Part shown: piece by piece, positions 43,003 to 53,114 of the stretch
Layout: every line of letters starts with the position of its first letter
Numbering within the stretch: position 1 is the stretch's first letter
Assembly (NCBI GenBank): GCA_963556695.1
Contig: CAUWAG010000020.1
Location: 5,208,001 to 5,272,000, forward strand
Direction: 5' to 3'
Source of the DNA: Anthostomella pinea
Lineage: Eukaryota > Ascomycota > Sordariomycetes > Xylariales > Xylariaceae
DNA length: 64,000 nucleotides
The notes under the pieces: generated by a model
The model's database searches: none
Told to the model about the DNA's origin: nothing
What the model saw: only the letters and a program-made list of their open reading frames with translations
Program-made: the position numbers and the translations under genes

Positions 43003-44038
43003 ATGGAGCAAGCCCAGAGTGAAGTTGCTTCGATTCGAGATGCCAACCCGGAGGATGTTGCTAATGTCATGAAGTCGCTGGGCCAAGCGGGAATCCCTTC
43101 GGCCATGTGGGGAGTCAGTGCAGCAAAGCATTATGGCGGAGGACTCTGCCCTTTGGTATGCACTTCTCGACGTCATCTTTACCGGCTAGCTACTTACCAG
43201 CATGTGCCAGGATATCGAGCTCATTATCAATGGAGGCGATCAAGAACGAGCATTCCATCTTCTCACATCGCAGGCTTTACTGCCATCTGTGCCGGAAGAC
43301 GACAACCTAGCGCGCCCTACAGAGTTCCAAGACTGGCGAAAACTCGCCCCATTATTTCGCTTTGGCGACCGACGCAGAACGCGACTCTCTGTGCCAATCT
43401 ATGAAATCCCCCCAACCGGCGACCCTATCGATGATGCACTGCTCCCTTTCATCATTCTGTATTCCGCCGAGACCCTCAATATGCCACCTCTTCCGCCACC
43501 CCATCTCCAGGGCGAAGGATATGATACTCCTCCCTGCCCCAAGAATTGGGACGAGCTGACCTACAGCTCTTTGTCAACACTCCAGACATTCAATACCGAC
43601 AAGATCGACAGTCTTCAGATCTGCTTGATACCAAGCTTCTCCAGTCTTGTGGGCTCCGAGATGCATGTTCTTTTGCAGCACGCCGACTTCAACACACCGG
43701 TATGGGGTCAACATTTAGCCCAGCTGTCAGAGCTACTGCGCTCCCAAAGCTGCACCGATGGACCTGACGGTCTCGTAGAGGTTGTGAGCCCAAAGCTTCG
43801 TCGTTTTGCCGAATGGATCAAAGCAGACCTGAAAGGCGAAGCTGATCATGAGGAGCTCGACGGAATAAAGGAAGCGTACACGCATTCACACTCCGGCGAT
43901 CCACCACTACAGGATGACCCCCCTTCTGGAGTTTCGAGAACCTTCTGGAGGATGACAACGTACTTGTCCTGCTCCTGGGCCGTGGTGTGGGACACGGTGT
44001 GGTACAACATTCGGCGGGTTTTGGCGATATTTCGTTGA
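43003..44038 (+). CDS. Fungal nucleotidyltransferase-fold protein (hypothetical)
   Basis: Exon 1 43003-43155 and exon 2 43211-44038 (intron 55 bp, GTATGC donor, GCCAG acceptor) give 326 residues. The N-terminus has a helix and then SAMWGVSAAKHYGGGLCPL joined to DIELII, the pattern of a fungal family with a WG-x-A-x-x-x-x-G...D-h-E-h core that resembles minimal nucleotidyltransferases. The acidic pair Asp-Ile-Glu begins exactly at the exon junction, which supports the chosen acceptor. The C-terminus is hydrophobic and aromatic (FWRMTTYLSCSWAVVWDTVWYNIRRV), possibly amphipathic. No substrate is known. Confidence 0.75.
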
Positions 44039-44810
44039 GTTGGGTTTATGGGGGAGGATGAAGGAGAGAACAAGGTGTCTCGAGGAGGCTTAGATGAAGA
44101 TAATATGTGGCGTTGTATTATATTCGACTTTGCGTACAGCATGGAAGCTTCGCTCTTTTTTTTTGTATGCTAATCTAGGACATCTACGTTTCGCGTTTTC
44201 CCCTGCGGTCGAAGAGCTTAATAATGAAAGAAATCGAGCCCGAACAGCAGACATACGAAAGGATTTCCCAAATATTCTGAGCAGACGCCGCCTTGCTGTC
44301 TCTAGTACTTGTTGCGGACCCCTGTCCGCAGAAACTCTGGACTCTGCAATCTGTGCCTCGCTGGAAGATGTCGAAGACATAGCTGTTAAGCCGCGGTGGG
44401 GGTTCTCTTGAGCATGTTGCACGGGTACGCGGTTCCGGCAATTCCCTTTTGGAATGAACGAAGCGAGCCCGTCGATAAGGGACTACAGAAGGGAATTTGC
44501 ATGTCAAGACGAGTGAAGGGCCTCGTTTTGGACGACGCTGCGAAGATACAGCCAATGGCGGCGAACTGTAAGAAGGATTGGACCCAATAGCGAAGTGGCG
44601 GATATATGATTCAATGGTTTGACGCATACAAAGTGTGATTATGGTATAGGAAGGCCTATGTCATTCAAAATTCGAAGCGCTAGACCTTTGTTACAATTAT
44701 ATAGGGTATACCTGACTATGTGTACCGTGCTGTACTCCGGTAGATCTGAGCAGAGGTAAACCCGATGCCCATCCAGTGATACTCCTCCGAATCAGTACTA
44801 ATCTGTCGGG
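44039..44810. other. Intergenic, no supported gene
   Basis: The boundary between gene-rich DNA and the transposon block. Short open frames exist on both strands but none has recognisable sequence. Confidence 0.4.
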
Positions 44811-45865
44811 AGAGGGTGACCTGCATGCTGGGTCAACGTGATCTCATCGTCAAGTCTCTCGAAACCGGTCGTGCTCTGATGCCTGCCATGCTTACTGGGA
44901 GACGCGGCACCCGACGAGACCGTCACCTCGAAGTCGATCTTGTGGATTTCGTTTGCACGCGGCTGACTCGATTCCGACTCGGAATCAGAGAGCTCTCTGC
45001 CCTGTACCTTGGCCCCGTTGAAGGATTTGAGGGCGACCTTGCTTTTCAGCCCTTTGTCGGGTTTACATCGCTGTGTGTGGTGAGCCAGTCTTTCTGGAGG
45101 TCTGAAGCGATCTCTGAATAACTGATGGTGCCTCCTAGCATACCCGTCTTCTTGGTAACTCTGGCTTGAGAGGACCAGTTGGCATTAAGTGAGGAGGCAG
45201 CCCTGATAAAATCATTACACTAGGTAGCTGGAGATATGGCTTCAGGGACCTCGGCTCTGATCGTTTTAACTATTACCTTCTCCCAGTCATTGATCCATGA
45301 TATGAAGTCCTTTTCTTTCTTTTTCTGTAACTTGTTATCAATTATGGAGATAATAGCTCAGTACTCTCCTTGAGCCTCGTGCATAATATGCTTGCTATAT
45401 ATAGCGCCCTCATTAGAGAAGGCCTTGTACCAATCGCGGAGGTTTGCCTCATGGGGAAGCTTTGTTTATTGGGTGGTCTGATCTACGGTCTCGAGCACCC
45501 ATTGGGTGAGCTTTTCCGCCGAGCTCTTGAAGCGCTGATAGACCTTGTCTTCGTATTCGAACTGTGTGATATCTGCTTTGAAAAGGTTGGCTCTGTCACT
45601 AGTGAGTTGAGAGGCGTTGTATCGTTGGATAGGTTATCCTTGAGTGGCGCTCCGAGTAACCCTCTTTGCATAGTCCTTGGATTTGATATCAGGGGGACTA
45701 GGAGCTTCAGGCCAGGGTTTAGTCGATTTCGGGTCTATGTATATCCAAATACCCTGAACTTCAGCTCTTTTTCTGAACTGAAGACCCAGGTGATGAAGTC
45801 CTTACGAGAGCAGTAATACGCCGTGGCGTTTTGTACAGGGACCGTGATATTTATGATTAGAACAA
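44811..45865 (-). mobile_element. Decayed Ty1/copia-type Gag relic (copy B)
   Basis: Reading the minus strand from about 45857, the sequence starts INITVPVQNATAYYCSRKDF. Across frameshifts and stops it continues with WINDWEKVI, then EAISPAT, SSQARVTKKTGMLGGTISYSE and IASDLQKDW. Segment by segment it parallels Gag copy A upstream. The usual ATG is ATA here. Downstream an Arg/Ser-rich stretch remains but no zinc knuckle. No protease, integrase or reverse transcriptase was recognised, so this is a Gag-only remnant that cannot be active. Confidence 0.75.
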
Positions 45866-45999
45866 GGGGTTGTTAGATGACTCCGTATTCGTGATGTATG
45901 TATGCTAAATGCTTAGAAACAAGTGAGACTCTTAACTGTCAGATGCAGCCGCTAGGCAAAAAGGATTGACACTGACATCAAGTCAGTGCTTATATTTGA

Positions 46000-46326
46000 C
46001 AATTCTCTGTTACCTTGCTGAGCTTGTTTAGCTCTATCACTTCTTTTGGTGCTTGTAACGGCTATACCAGACCCAATAATACCCATCATAAACCCACTCT
46101 CGTCAAAGTTGTAAATGTCCGCGTCTTGGATACCATGTTTCGTGATTGCCGCTGCAACTTGGCAAAATCACGCATGATATGTGTCTGGATCTTTGTTTAA
46201 GACCCTTTGGTAATCCATCCTCCAATAAAAACGCGTCCTGAGGCCTGATGTGCGTTTAATGAAGTTCTGCGTCCAGTTCATTCCAACGCGTACAGCACCA
46301 CGTGCCGCCAACAATTGATTCGCCAT
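46000..46326 (-). mobile_element. Fot1/pogo-type DDE transposase fragment
   Basis: The minus strand from an ATG at 46326 reads MANQLLAARGAVRVGMNW, then KRTSGLRTRFYWRMDYQR. After one in-frame stop it continues to KHGIQDADIYNFDESGFMMG. The last block contains the first catalytic aspartate region of Tc1/mariner-superfamily (Fot1/pogo) transposases. The rest of the gene and both ends are missing. It sits between the two Gag relics. Confidence 0.8.
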
Positions 46327-46417
46327 ATCTTCTACATAAATGTGCTGGGATAGAAATGCTCACGCATCCAGGTCAAAAATAAAGGAAAGAATGACATTCT
46401 CTTTGGAAACCATAAGT

Positions 46418-46629
46418 TGTCACGGCGAGCGTACTGAGGAGCTGGGACATGGCCGGCAGCAAGCAGCTATTACTCTATTGACGAGAATATCAAGACTAGA
46501 GAGGAAAGGAAGAGAGAGAGAGATAGGTACAGTGGGAGGTTGCCCCTTAAAGGGGATCCTCTGGTCAGATCCTTCCCCTATTAGGAAGTATCCACTTGTC
46601 ATGTGGGAAGGTCTGTGCAGGCCGTCACA
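46418..46629. mobile_element. Solo LTR 1 with intact TAAGT target duplication
   Basis: A 212-bp unit beginning TGTCACGGC and ending GCCGTCACA (imperfect inverted ends, TG...CA). It is flanked by perfect 5-bp direct repeats TAAGT (46413-46417 and 46630-46634). A 214-bp copy lies at 49750-49963. No internal retroelement sequence is attached, so it is the product of LTR-LTR recombination. It has inserted just past the zinc-knuckle end of Gag relic A. Confidence 0.9.
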
Positions 46630-46634
46630 TAAGT

Positions 46635-47783
46635 TTCAAAGAATTGGGCATATGTTTGAGAAGAGGTAAAAGCACTCTGTGAAGTGGTGCCCTTTACAAT
46701 GGCATCCTTTATATGCTTGAGTGGTTGAGGAAGCTTCTTCATCATCTCGACCCTTTTTGCCAGAAACTCCCTGACTTCCTCCTATGAAACCTCCTCTTGA
46801 TCCACCTCTTGAGCCCTTTTGCTGTCTCTGGTTGTTGTTTCCTCCACCGCGGCCTCTGCCTCTTGCGTCTGATTATTCTTAAGGGTGCTCCTTTTCTCTC
46901 TTGTCTCTAATAGAGTCTCCTGTTGAGTCTCCTATATTGTTAGGCTGTTTTCCATAAAGAGCTGGGAAACCCGCTTTCCATCCTTCAAAGGATTGTTAAT
47001 GGCGCACATTGTTATCCAGTTAACGTAGAGGTCAGAGGCTATCTGAGAGTACAAAATACTGCCTTTAAGCACTCCTTCTTTCTTGTTTGCCCTGGCTTGA
47101 GAAGACTAATTGGAGTTCATTAAGGCGACAGCGACTATGAAGTCATTAAACCAGGTTGCTGGAGATAGAGCTTCAAGGACCCTGGCTTTTATAGCCCTGG
47201 CCATAATCAACTCCCACTCTTTAATCCAGCTGACAAAATCCTTTTTCTTCTTTTTCTGTACCCCCTTGTTAACTATTGATATAATGGCACGGTAATCGAC
47301 TTGGGCCTGGTGCATGATATTCTTATTGTAGATGGCTCCTTCAGTTGTGAGCTCTTGGTACCACTGGCAGAGGTTTCGTTCAGGGAGTAGTTTGGTCTCC
47401 TGTATAGTAGGATCAACAGTTTCGAGAGTCTACTTGGTAAGTTTGGATATGGAGGTCTTGGTTCGCTGATAGATCTTGTCTTTGTGCTTGAATAGGGCAA
47501 CATTCATGAAGTCAGCTGCTCCCTCTGTTGTAAGGTGTGAAGCGAGGACTCGTCCCTCCTCTGCTGCTGTTTGAGCAGTTCTGGTAGACTTTTTTGAATA
47601 CTCTTCTGATGGGATATCCGGAGGCATTGGTACTGTTGGCCATAGAGTAGTTACCCCTGGCTCGATATGTTGCCAGATGCCAAGTGCTTCAGCCCTTTTC
47701 TGGAATTAGAGTCCCCAGCTGACAAAGTCCTTTTGAGACCGATAGTATGCAGTTGCGTTCTGGGTGGGAACTGTGATATTCAT
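46635..47783 (-). mobile_element. Decayed Ty1/copia-type Gag relic (copy A) with zinc knuckle
   Basis: From an ATG at 47783 the minus strand reads MNITVPTQNATAYYRSQKDF. With several stops and shifts it continues to TAAEEGRVLASHL, FVSWIKEWELIMARAIKARV, SSQARANKKEGVLKGSI and IASDLYVNW. It ends with a Gly/Arg-rich tract (GRGRGGGNNNQRQQKG) and a zinc-knuckle-like CHCKGHHFTEC. The order is that of fungal copia Gag. The polymerase region is gone, cut off where solo LTR 1 and the Fot1 fragment lie. Confidence 0.8.
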
Positions 47784-47855
47784 CTTGAAATGGTTGCATG
47801 ATATGTGTATTCAAAATATGGATGCTGGTTGTGTGGATTTAATGAGACTCTTAAT

Positions 47856-48004
47856 TGTTGAATATACGGATGTTGATTGATGCTATTGATTGTTCTGCTC
47901 TGTGTGCAAAGATTGATTATCTGTCTTCTTGGTGGGTCAGATGCCCTGTGCGTCTCTGCCCCACTGGAGATCTTCCGTTGTCTATCTCCGGCTCTCATTT
48001 AACA
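47856..48004 (-). mobile_element. LTR of about 149 bp, upstream of Gag relic A
   Basis: The unit has ends TGTTGAAT on the plus strand and TTTAACA at the right, i.e. LTR-like TG/CA termini. It lies directly upstream of the minus-strand Gag relic A, the position of a 5' LTR. Its sequence recurs inverted at 50394-50545. The shared core includes GGTGGGTCAGATGCCCTGTG and CCACTGGAGATCTTCCG. Confidence 0.7.
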
Positions 48005-49649
48005 TCAGCGCTACGCTAGCTGGACGCGTTGTAACTGTACTTATGTGTAAATCTGTCTGTGATAGGTAGTTACAAAACCACGAACAAACAAACCACCAAT
48101 ACTTTCATATATAAACTCTCATAATTATAATAATAATAACGCGAGAAATTTAATACATTCAAAGCGCTACGCTATTAAAGTAATCTTGGCCGTAAATGTA
48201 ATTTCAAAAACATATAAAACGTATAAAACTTCGTAAAAAGTACGTTAACCTTCATACTAAACGAGTTAAAAACCTCTATACATTAACGGCTTATAATATT
48301 TCTAATGATTATATAAGTTAAAAAGCGTTAAAATAAAGATTTTAGTATAGTAATAATCGTAATTAAAAGACAATAAACGTTTAATAAATGTCATTTTTAT
48401 TGAATAAAAGCATTAAAGATTAAAATTCAATAAACCTTCTTCTTTTATAATTTCACGAATAAATCGCATAGAAAAATATCTACGTACATATAAAACCTGC
48501 TTAGTAATATAATAAATTAAGCTATGTTAATTTCGATAATAATATTGAATATAAAGCCTAGTAAAGCCTTTGTTATTAGATCTTTATATACATATAAAAC
48601 TAGCTTTTTAACGATCGGTGAATAAAGAAGCCGCGCTAGCTTTTATAAACTAATAACACTTTAAGACTAGCTTTTAATAAAACCGTTATATATATATATA
48701 ATAACCCAATAAGCTTTCAAGGCTTTTATAAAAAGGTAAGTAGTTATAAAAAGCTTTCAAGGCTTTTATAAAAAGGTAAGTAGTTATAAAAAGCTTTTAT
48801 TATATATATACGCTACGTAATAACTATTAAAAGCTTCTGCAAATCTTTTAAAAAGTTATAAAAAGATTTTATAAACGTTTATTTAAATATTCTTTTTCGA
48901 TTAAAAAGATAGTCATTTTTAATATTTGAATAATGTTGGATGTGGTAGTGGCTCAGAGTGTTCTAAGGTGGTCTGTGCGCTGTGGGTGAGGTAGTTGCCC
49001 CACAGCTCTGTCACTACCCCAGATAAACGCGCTGCACCAGTATTTAGCTTTAAAACTGTTATACGAGGTAAATATGAAATAACAACGCAAGCAAGCTGCA
49101 TACACACAATACTACTACTCCCTGATTCTCATAAATAGATAAATTTTTAATTTTCAACTTTTTTTACGGTAAAAAAGGAGGTTTATTATATAATATATTA
49201 GCTGTAAAAAGCCTTAGCTATAAACATCAAAAGCTAGTTATAATAACTAGTAGTTTTATTTGTATATATATAAAAAGATCAATTTATAAGCCTTTTTAAG
49301 CTTTTATTTCCTTTTAAAGATGTTAATATACCTGGTTTTTTACGCTATAAATTTTGAATAAGCTAGTATAAACTAGCAATCAAAAAATACGTATTTAAAA
49401 TGGTCATAGTTAATAAGATATATTAAAAGGTAAAGGACTTAAAATAACTATCTTATAAAGTTTTAAAAAGTTTGAAAAGTTCTTTCTATAACTTATAAAC
49501 CAATATCTTTCAATAAACACCGTATAAACTTAAAAGGTCCTCGTTATATAAAGCCGCTAACCATTGCCACCTTCAACACCGGTAAAAAGAGTCAATCCTT
49601 AGCTTAGAGTAAGTAGTGATTATCGAGAAGTCCTAGTATACGGGCTCTT
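48005..49649. other. AT-rich, RIP-like block
   Basis: Very AT-rich sequence dominated by TATA, TTAA and AAAA runs with no coding potential, in sharp contrast to flanking DNA. A less AT-rich patch at about 48930-49120 starts TGTTGGATGTGGTAGTGG and may be part of another LTR. The composition is what RIP leaves on duplicated transposons in Pezizomycotina, though only a dinucleotide index would prove it. Confidence 0.75.
48711..48797. repeat. Exact 40-bp tandem duplication
   Basis: The 40-bp unit beginning AAGCTTTCAAGGCTTTTATA occurs twice without a mismatch (48711-48750, 48751-48790), followed by a partial third copy (AAGCTTT). Perfect identity inside an otherwise heavily mutated block implies that the duplication happened after the AT-biasing mutation stopped. 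Confidence 0.9.
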
Positions 49650-49747
49650 GTGATAACTTACCGATTAATTACCGTGCCAACCGGCTAACCTTCTAAACAG
49701 ATGTGCAAATATCAAGTGTAACAGCTTGACATTTAATGGTGGTACCA
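49650..49747 (+). repeat. AT-shifted copy of a repeat also at 51027-51124
   Basis: It aligns to 51027-51124 over about 98 bp, sharing AATATCAAG, TTGACATT and AATGGTGGTAC. Most differences are transitions, with T or A here where the other copy has C or G, as expected if this copy was hit by RIP. It is interrupted on its right by solo LTR 2. Confidence 0.65.
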
Positions 49748-49749
49748 TG

Positions 49750-49963
49750 TATCATGGCGAGCGTACTGAGGAGCTGGGACATGGCCGGCAGCAAGCAGCT
49801 ATTACTCTATTGACAAGAATATCAAGACTAGAGAGGAAAGGAAGAGAGAGAGAGAGATAGGTACAGTGGGAGGTTGCCCCTTTAAGGGGATCCTCTGGTC
49901 AGATCCTTCCCCTATCGGGAAGTATCCACTTGTCATGTGGGAAGGTCTGTGCAGGCCGTCACA
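49750..49963. mobile_element. Solo LTR 2 with intact CCATG target duplication
   Basis: A 214-bp copy of solo LTR 1, differing by two extra bases in a GA run and a handful of substitutions. The start reads TATCATGGC where copy 1 reads TGTCACGGC. It is flanked by perfect 5-bp repeats CCATG (49745-49749 and 49964-49968). It splits an older repeat. No internal element sequence is attached. Confidence 0.9.
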
Positions 49964-50393
49964 CCATGGCCCACCCACCACTCGGCCACCACCAATACTC
50001 GGACCGCTAAATCCAAGATTTACACCTAACTTCAATCATAAGAAAAAGGGTATAATAACTGGCTCTAAAATAACTGAAGATTGATGTATTTATAAGAATA
50101 TAAACTTTATTATAAACTTTTGAGATTTTAAATTTTAAATTTTTAGTTAATATGATATCCCTTTATATAAAAAATATCGTGTCAGTAGTGTACGTGTACC
50201 ATACAAATCGATAGCGCCTTACTATATGAAAACCGTTATGTATATTTTTAATAAGGATTATATATCGTGATATCGGCACATAGACGTGATGATATGAAAC
50301 GCGACGAGACGAATCGAACGTATATTTTGACGTAATTTTCTGACTCACTTGAACCAAGTTATTTCATCTTGGTGTTAGATACTAGCACAAATG
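49964..50393. other. Repeat arm and AT-rich tail
   Basis: 49964-50011 (CCATGGCCCACCC..., then CACTCGGCCACC) is inverted relative to 50754-50801. The rest up to 50393 is AT-rich with no gene, part of the RIP-like island. Confidence 0.5.
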
Positions 50394-50545
50394 TGTTGAA
50401 TGGGAGCCGGAGATAGACACCGGAAGATCTCCAGTGGGGCAGAGACGCACAGGGCATCTGACCCACCAAGAAGACAGATGATCAATCTCTGCACGCAGAA
50501 CAAGAACACAATCAATAGAATCAATCAACAACCGTGTATTCAACA
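50394..50545 (+). mobile_element. LTR of about 152 bp, inverted relative to 47856-48004
   Basis: It begins TGTTGAAT and ends ATTCAACA (perfect 8-bp inverted ends). It matches 47856-48004 on the opposite strand with few differences. No 5-bp target duplication is visible (flanks AAATG and CTTGG), so it is not a clean solo LTR and may be one end of a rearranged element. Confidence 0.75.
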
Positions 50546-51026
50546 CTTGGCGCTCGTTCATTTTGTATGGGAAATCAGGCCTCCATGAACCGCCATGTTC
50601 AACATTACACAACTATGTCACAATATTCGGATTATTGATCAGATAGGACGGTTAGAAAGCTCTACCATTGTTTGATATATGAAAATTTTCTAAATCTTAC
50701 CAAGCTAAAGCCACACGTAGACGTAAAGGTGCATATGTAGTGATTCTGGTGATGGCTGCGGTCCGAGTGGTGGGGGTGGCCGAGTAGTGGGTGGGCCATG
50801 GTACATGTACTGACGTCCTAAGACCATCACAACCCCCTGGCACGTAGAAAGTTCGCCCACGAACCTGGACAACGACCGCAGCCGCCGCTCAGTAAATATG
50901 TCCACGGTACTTGCGTGCCCCAGCCAGTAGTGGCACCTTTCGAAAGACAGCATATACATGCGACGTGTAGAAAGTACGCCACTTCAACCAGCATTCGGAC
51001 CCTGACCCATGTGGTATGCTCGATAT
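50546..51026. other. Repeat-derived DNA, no supported gene
   Basis: It contains the inverted repeat arm 50754-50801 (partner 49964-50011). A short direct repeat of the type GTACATGTACTGACGTCCT begins near 50801 and recurs in longer form near 51118-51150. No coding sequence is seen. Confidence 0.45.
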
Positions 51027-51124
51027 TGTGACAGCTTGCCAATTGACCACCCTGCCGACCAGCCCACCTTCCGAAAGGATGTCCGAATATCAAGCGTGGC
51101 AGTTTGACATTCAATGGTGGTACG
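51027..51124 (+). repeat. Less mutated copy of the 98-bp repeat
   Basis: Partner of 49650-49747. Retains C and G at most of the positions that are T or A in the partner. Confidence 0.65.
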
Positions 51125-51225
51125 TACATGTACTACTACTGACGTCCTGACTCCTCAAGACGTCACAGCTCTTTCGTGCTGCAGCCTCTCCCGAGTTCCG
51201 GGGTACAGGCCTCCCCGGTATGTAC

Positions 51226-51257
51226 AGGTGTCCAGGATGGTAATTGTTAGCGGTTCC
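51226..51257. repeat. Single arm related to the 62.2-kb MITE termini
   Basis: AGGTGTCCAGGATGGTAATT followed by GTTAGCGGTTCC matches the 32-bp terminal repeat of the element at 62242-62427 with two differences. No second arm is seen nearby, so it is a truncated copy. Confidence 0.7.
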
Positions 51258-51578
51258 TCATGCTGGAGTATGGGTCCATATGTTTGTTTGTTTTGTATTT
51301 AACGTGGGGGGTAGCTCCTCAGTAGTGCAAACCACGCCTCCCAGAGCCTCTGTATTGCAGGGTTGTGGAGGTCTCAAGACGATAAGTACAGTCAGTCCCG
51401 CTCACGGGCCCATCCCCGTTGTTGCGGCGGTATGACCTTGGGGTCATCCATCTGGTCCTTCAAGAAAAACTATCTATCGGGCATTCAGCAATATAAAGTG
51501 CCTTACTCTTCACAGTCACACACATACCTAAAGCAACATTGTCTACTCCAAACAACTCACATACTCTACCTCGTCAAG

Positions 51579-52149
51579 ATGAAGTCCTTTATCTTCGCCG
51601 CGTGCCTCGCCGCCCTCAACTCCGGATTCGCTCTTGGGATGCCACAGCGAGACGAAGCTGGAACTATGACCAAGGTAAGGCATTACTACCTTACATGCCA
51701 CTCCCTACTCCGGGCAACAACCATGTGGCGAGTGGCCTCTAACGTCCCTCAAGCTTAGCTCCAGCCTCGACGACGCAGTCCACGACTGGGCCAAAGATGG
51801 CGTGGAGGACTACTACGCCATCGAGGTCGTCGACGGCGGCAAGAAGGTCTTACCCGTGGACGAGCAGTTCAAGGAGGTCGGCAACAAGGTCAAGGTCTCG
51901 GGTCTGAACACGGACGACAAGGAAAAGGTGCAGGGATGGTTCGAGGAGCAGTTGCAGGCCAATACAGAGGCCGGGGACAAGAGGGCTGCGGGGAGCATCT
52001 TCGCGGCCCGATCGTGCCCAGAGCACACTTATCGTTGCACATTTGACTGGGAGTGCGTTGGAACCGGCAGCACGAACTGCCAGGGCGCGTATACGTGGAA
52101 GAATCCAGCAGATGGAAAGACCTATATGGTTGCTGGGCATTGCTACTAG
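51579..52149 (+). CDS. Small secreted cysteine-rich protein with a possible KR processing site
   Basis: Exon 1 51579-51674 and exon 2 51754-52149 (79-bp intron, GTAAGG donor, CTAAC branch, CAAG acceptor) give 163 residues. The first about 20 residues (MKSFIFAACLAALNSGFALG) form a clear signal peptide. A charged middle segment (VKVSGLNTDDKEKVQGWFEEQL) resembles a propeptide. It ends at Lys-Arg in GDKRAAG, a possible Kex2 site, which would release a peptide of about 54 residues with five cysteines (SC, RC, EC, NC, HC). The family is unknown to me. It could be an effector-like or antimicrobial-type peptide, or a structural secreted protein. It lies next to the transposon island, a common setting for fast-evolving secreted genes. 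Confidence 0.75.
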
Positions 52150-53114
52150 AGAGGCATGGGAGGTGGACATGGTATAGTGCCTGGAACTTGTTCCCCGAGG
52201 CATGACCCGCCACTGTCGAATGGAAGCCCAAGCTGCGCCAAGCATGGTGTGCCTTGTGGCTTGTTTGTATCAGCACTTTGTATTTGTATTACACATTCGT
52301 TACGCTTTAGACTTGGTTTTAGACGACACACTCCTTATTCAGAAAATCAAGTTCCAGATTCTGGCTCCAACACTTAGCCTGTTCAATGGCTTACCTACAG
52401 GACGTGTTGGAACTTCGACTAGGCATTGCAAAAGACTAAACCCCGAAGCGCTTGGAACTGAACTTATCATGTTTCATCCGGCTGCCGCATTGAAACCCTC
52501 GGGACGATGACTTGGCTTTCCCGCCTTGAAGGACTTGGGTTGACGATAAGTCGCTGACGTGTTGAATAACTATCGTGACGCTTTTTAGATGTGCTCATTG
52601 ATCAGTCAAAGACCAGTCTCTAGAAGCTAACAGATGCCCTTGGAGTAAATTGATTAGCGTGTGGGCGTTGACAGTTGGAGATACTTGGGCATGGCGTTTG
52701 GGTTGTAAAATTGGGGGGCGGTCCGGGCGGGGCTTCAGAGCTGATGCCTGTTTCCACGAATTAGGACGTGACTGACGATTCACATGAGAAATGAAACGAT
52801 CTACGACCAAAAAGAGATGGAGTACCGAGATTGGTGTCTAGTCTATGTCCATACTCGGCCACGCGGCCAAGGTGAAACGATAAAGATGAGCAATCACGTG
52901 GCTTATATAAGTTATATTTGATGATTGTCATCGTGTCTAGTGCTCCACGTGTAGGAAATAGTCGCTTCATTGTCGCAACAGGTTTGGAACACCACTGAGC
53001 CGGTCACAGATAGGGTGTACGGTACATGACACGATGAGATGCGTTGTTTCTAGTCAGCTGCCCCTTTTATTGAGACATAACCCACGAAGCCGAGCCTCAT
53101 CCACCTACCGCAAT
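52150..53114. other. Intergenic between convergent genes
   Basis: No recognisable coding sequence or structure is seen between the secreted-protein gene and the DUF3237 gene. Confidence 0.4.
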
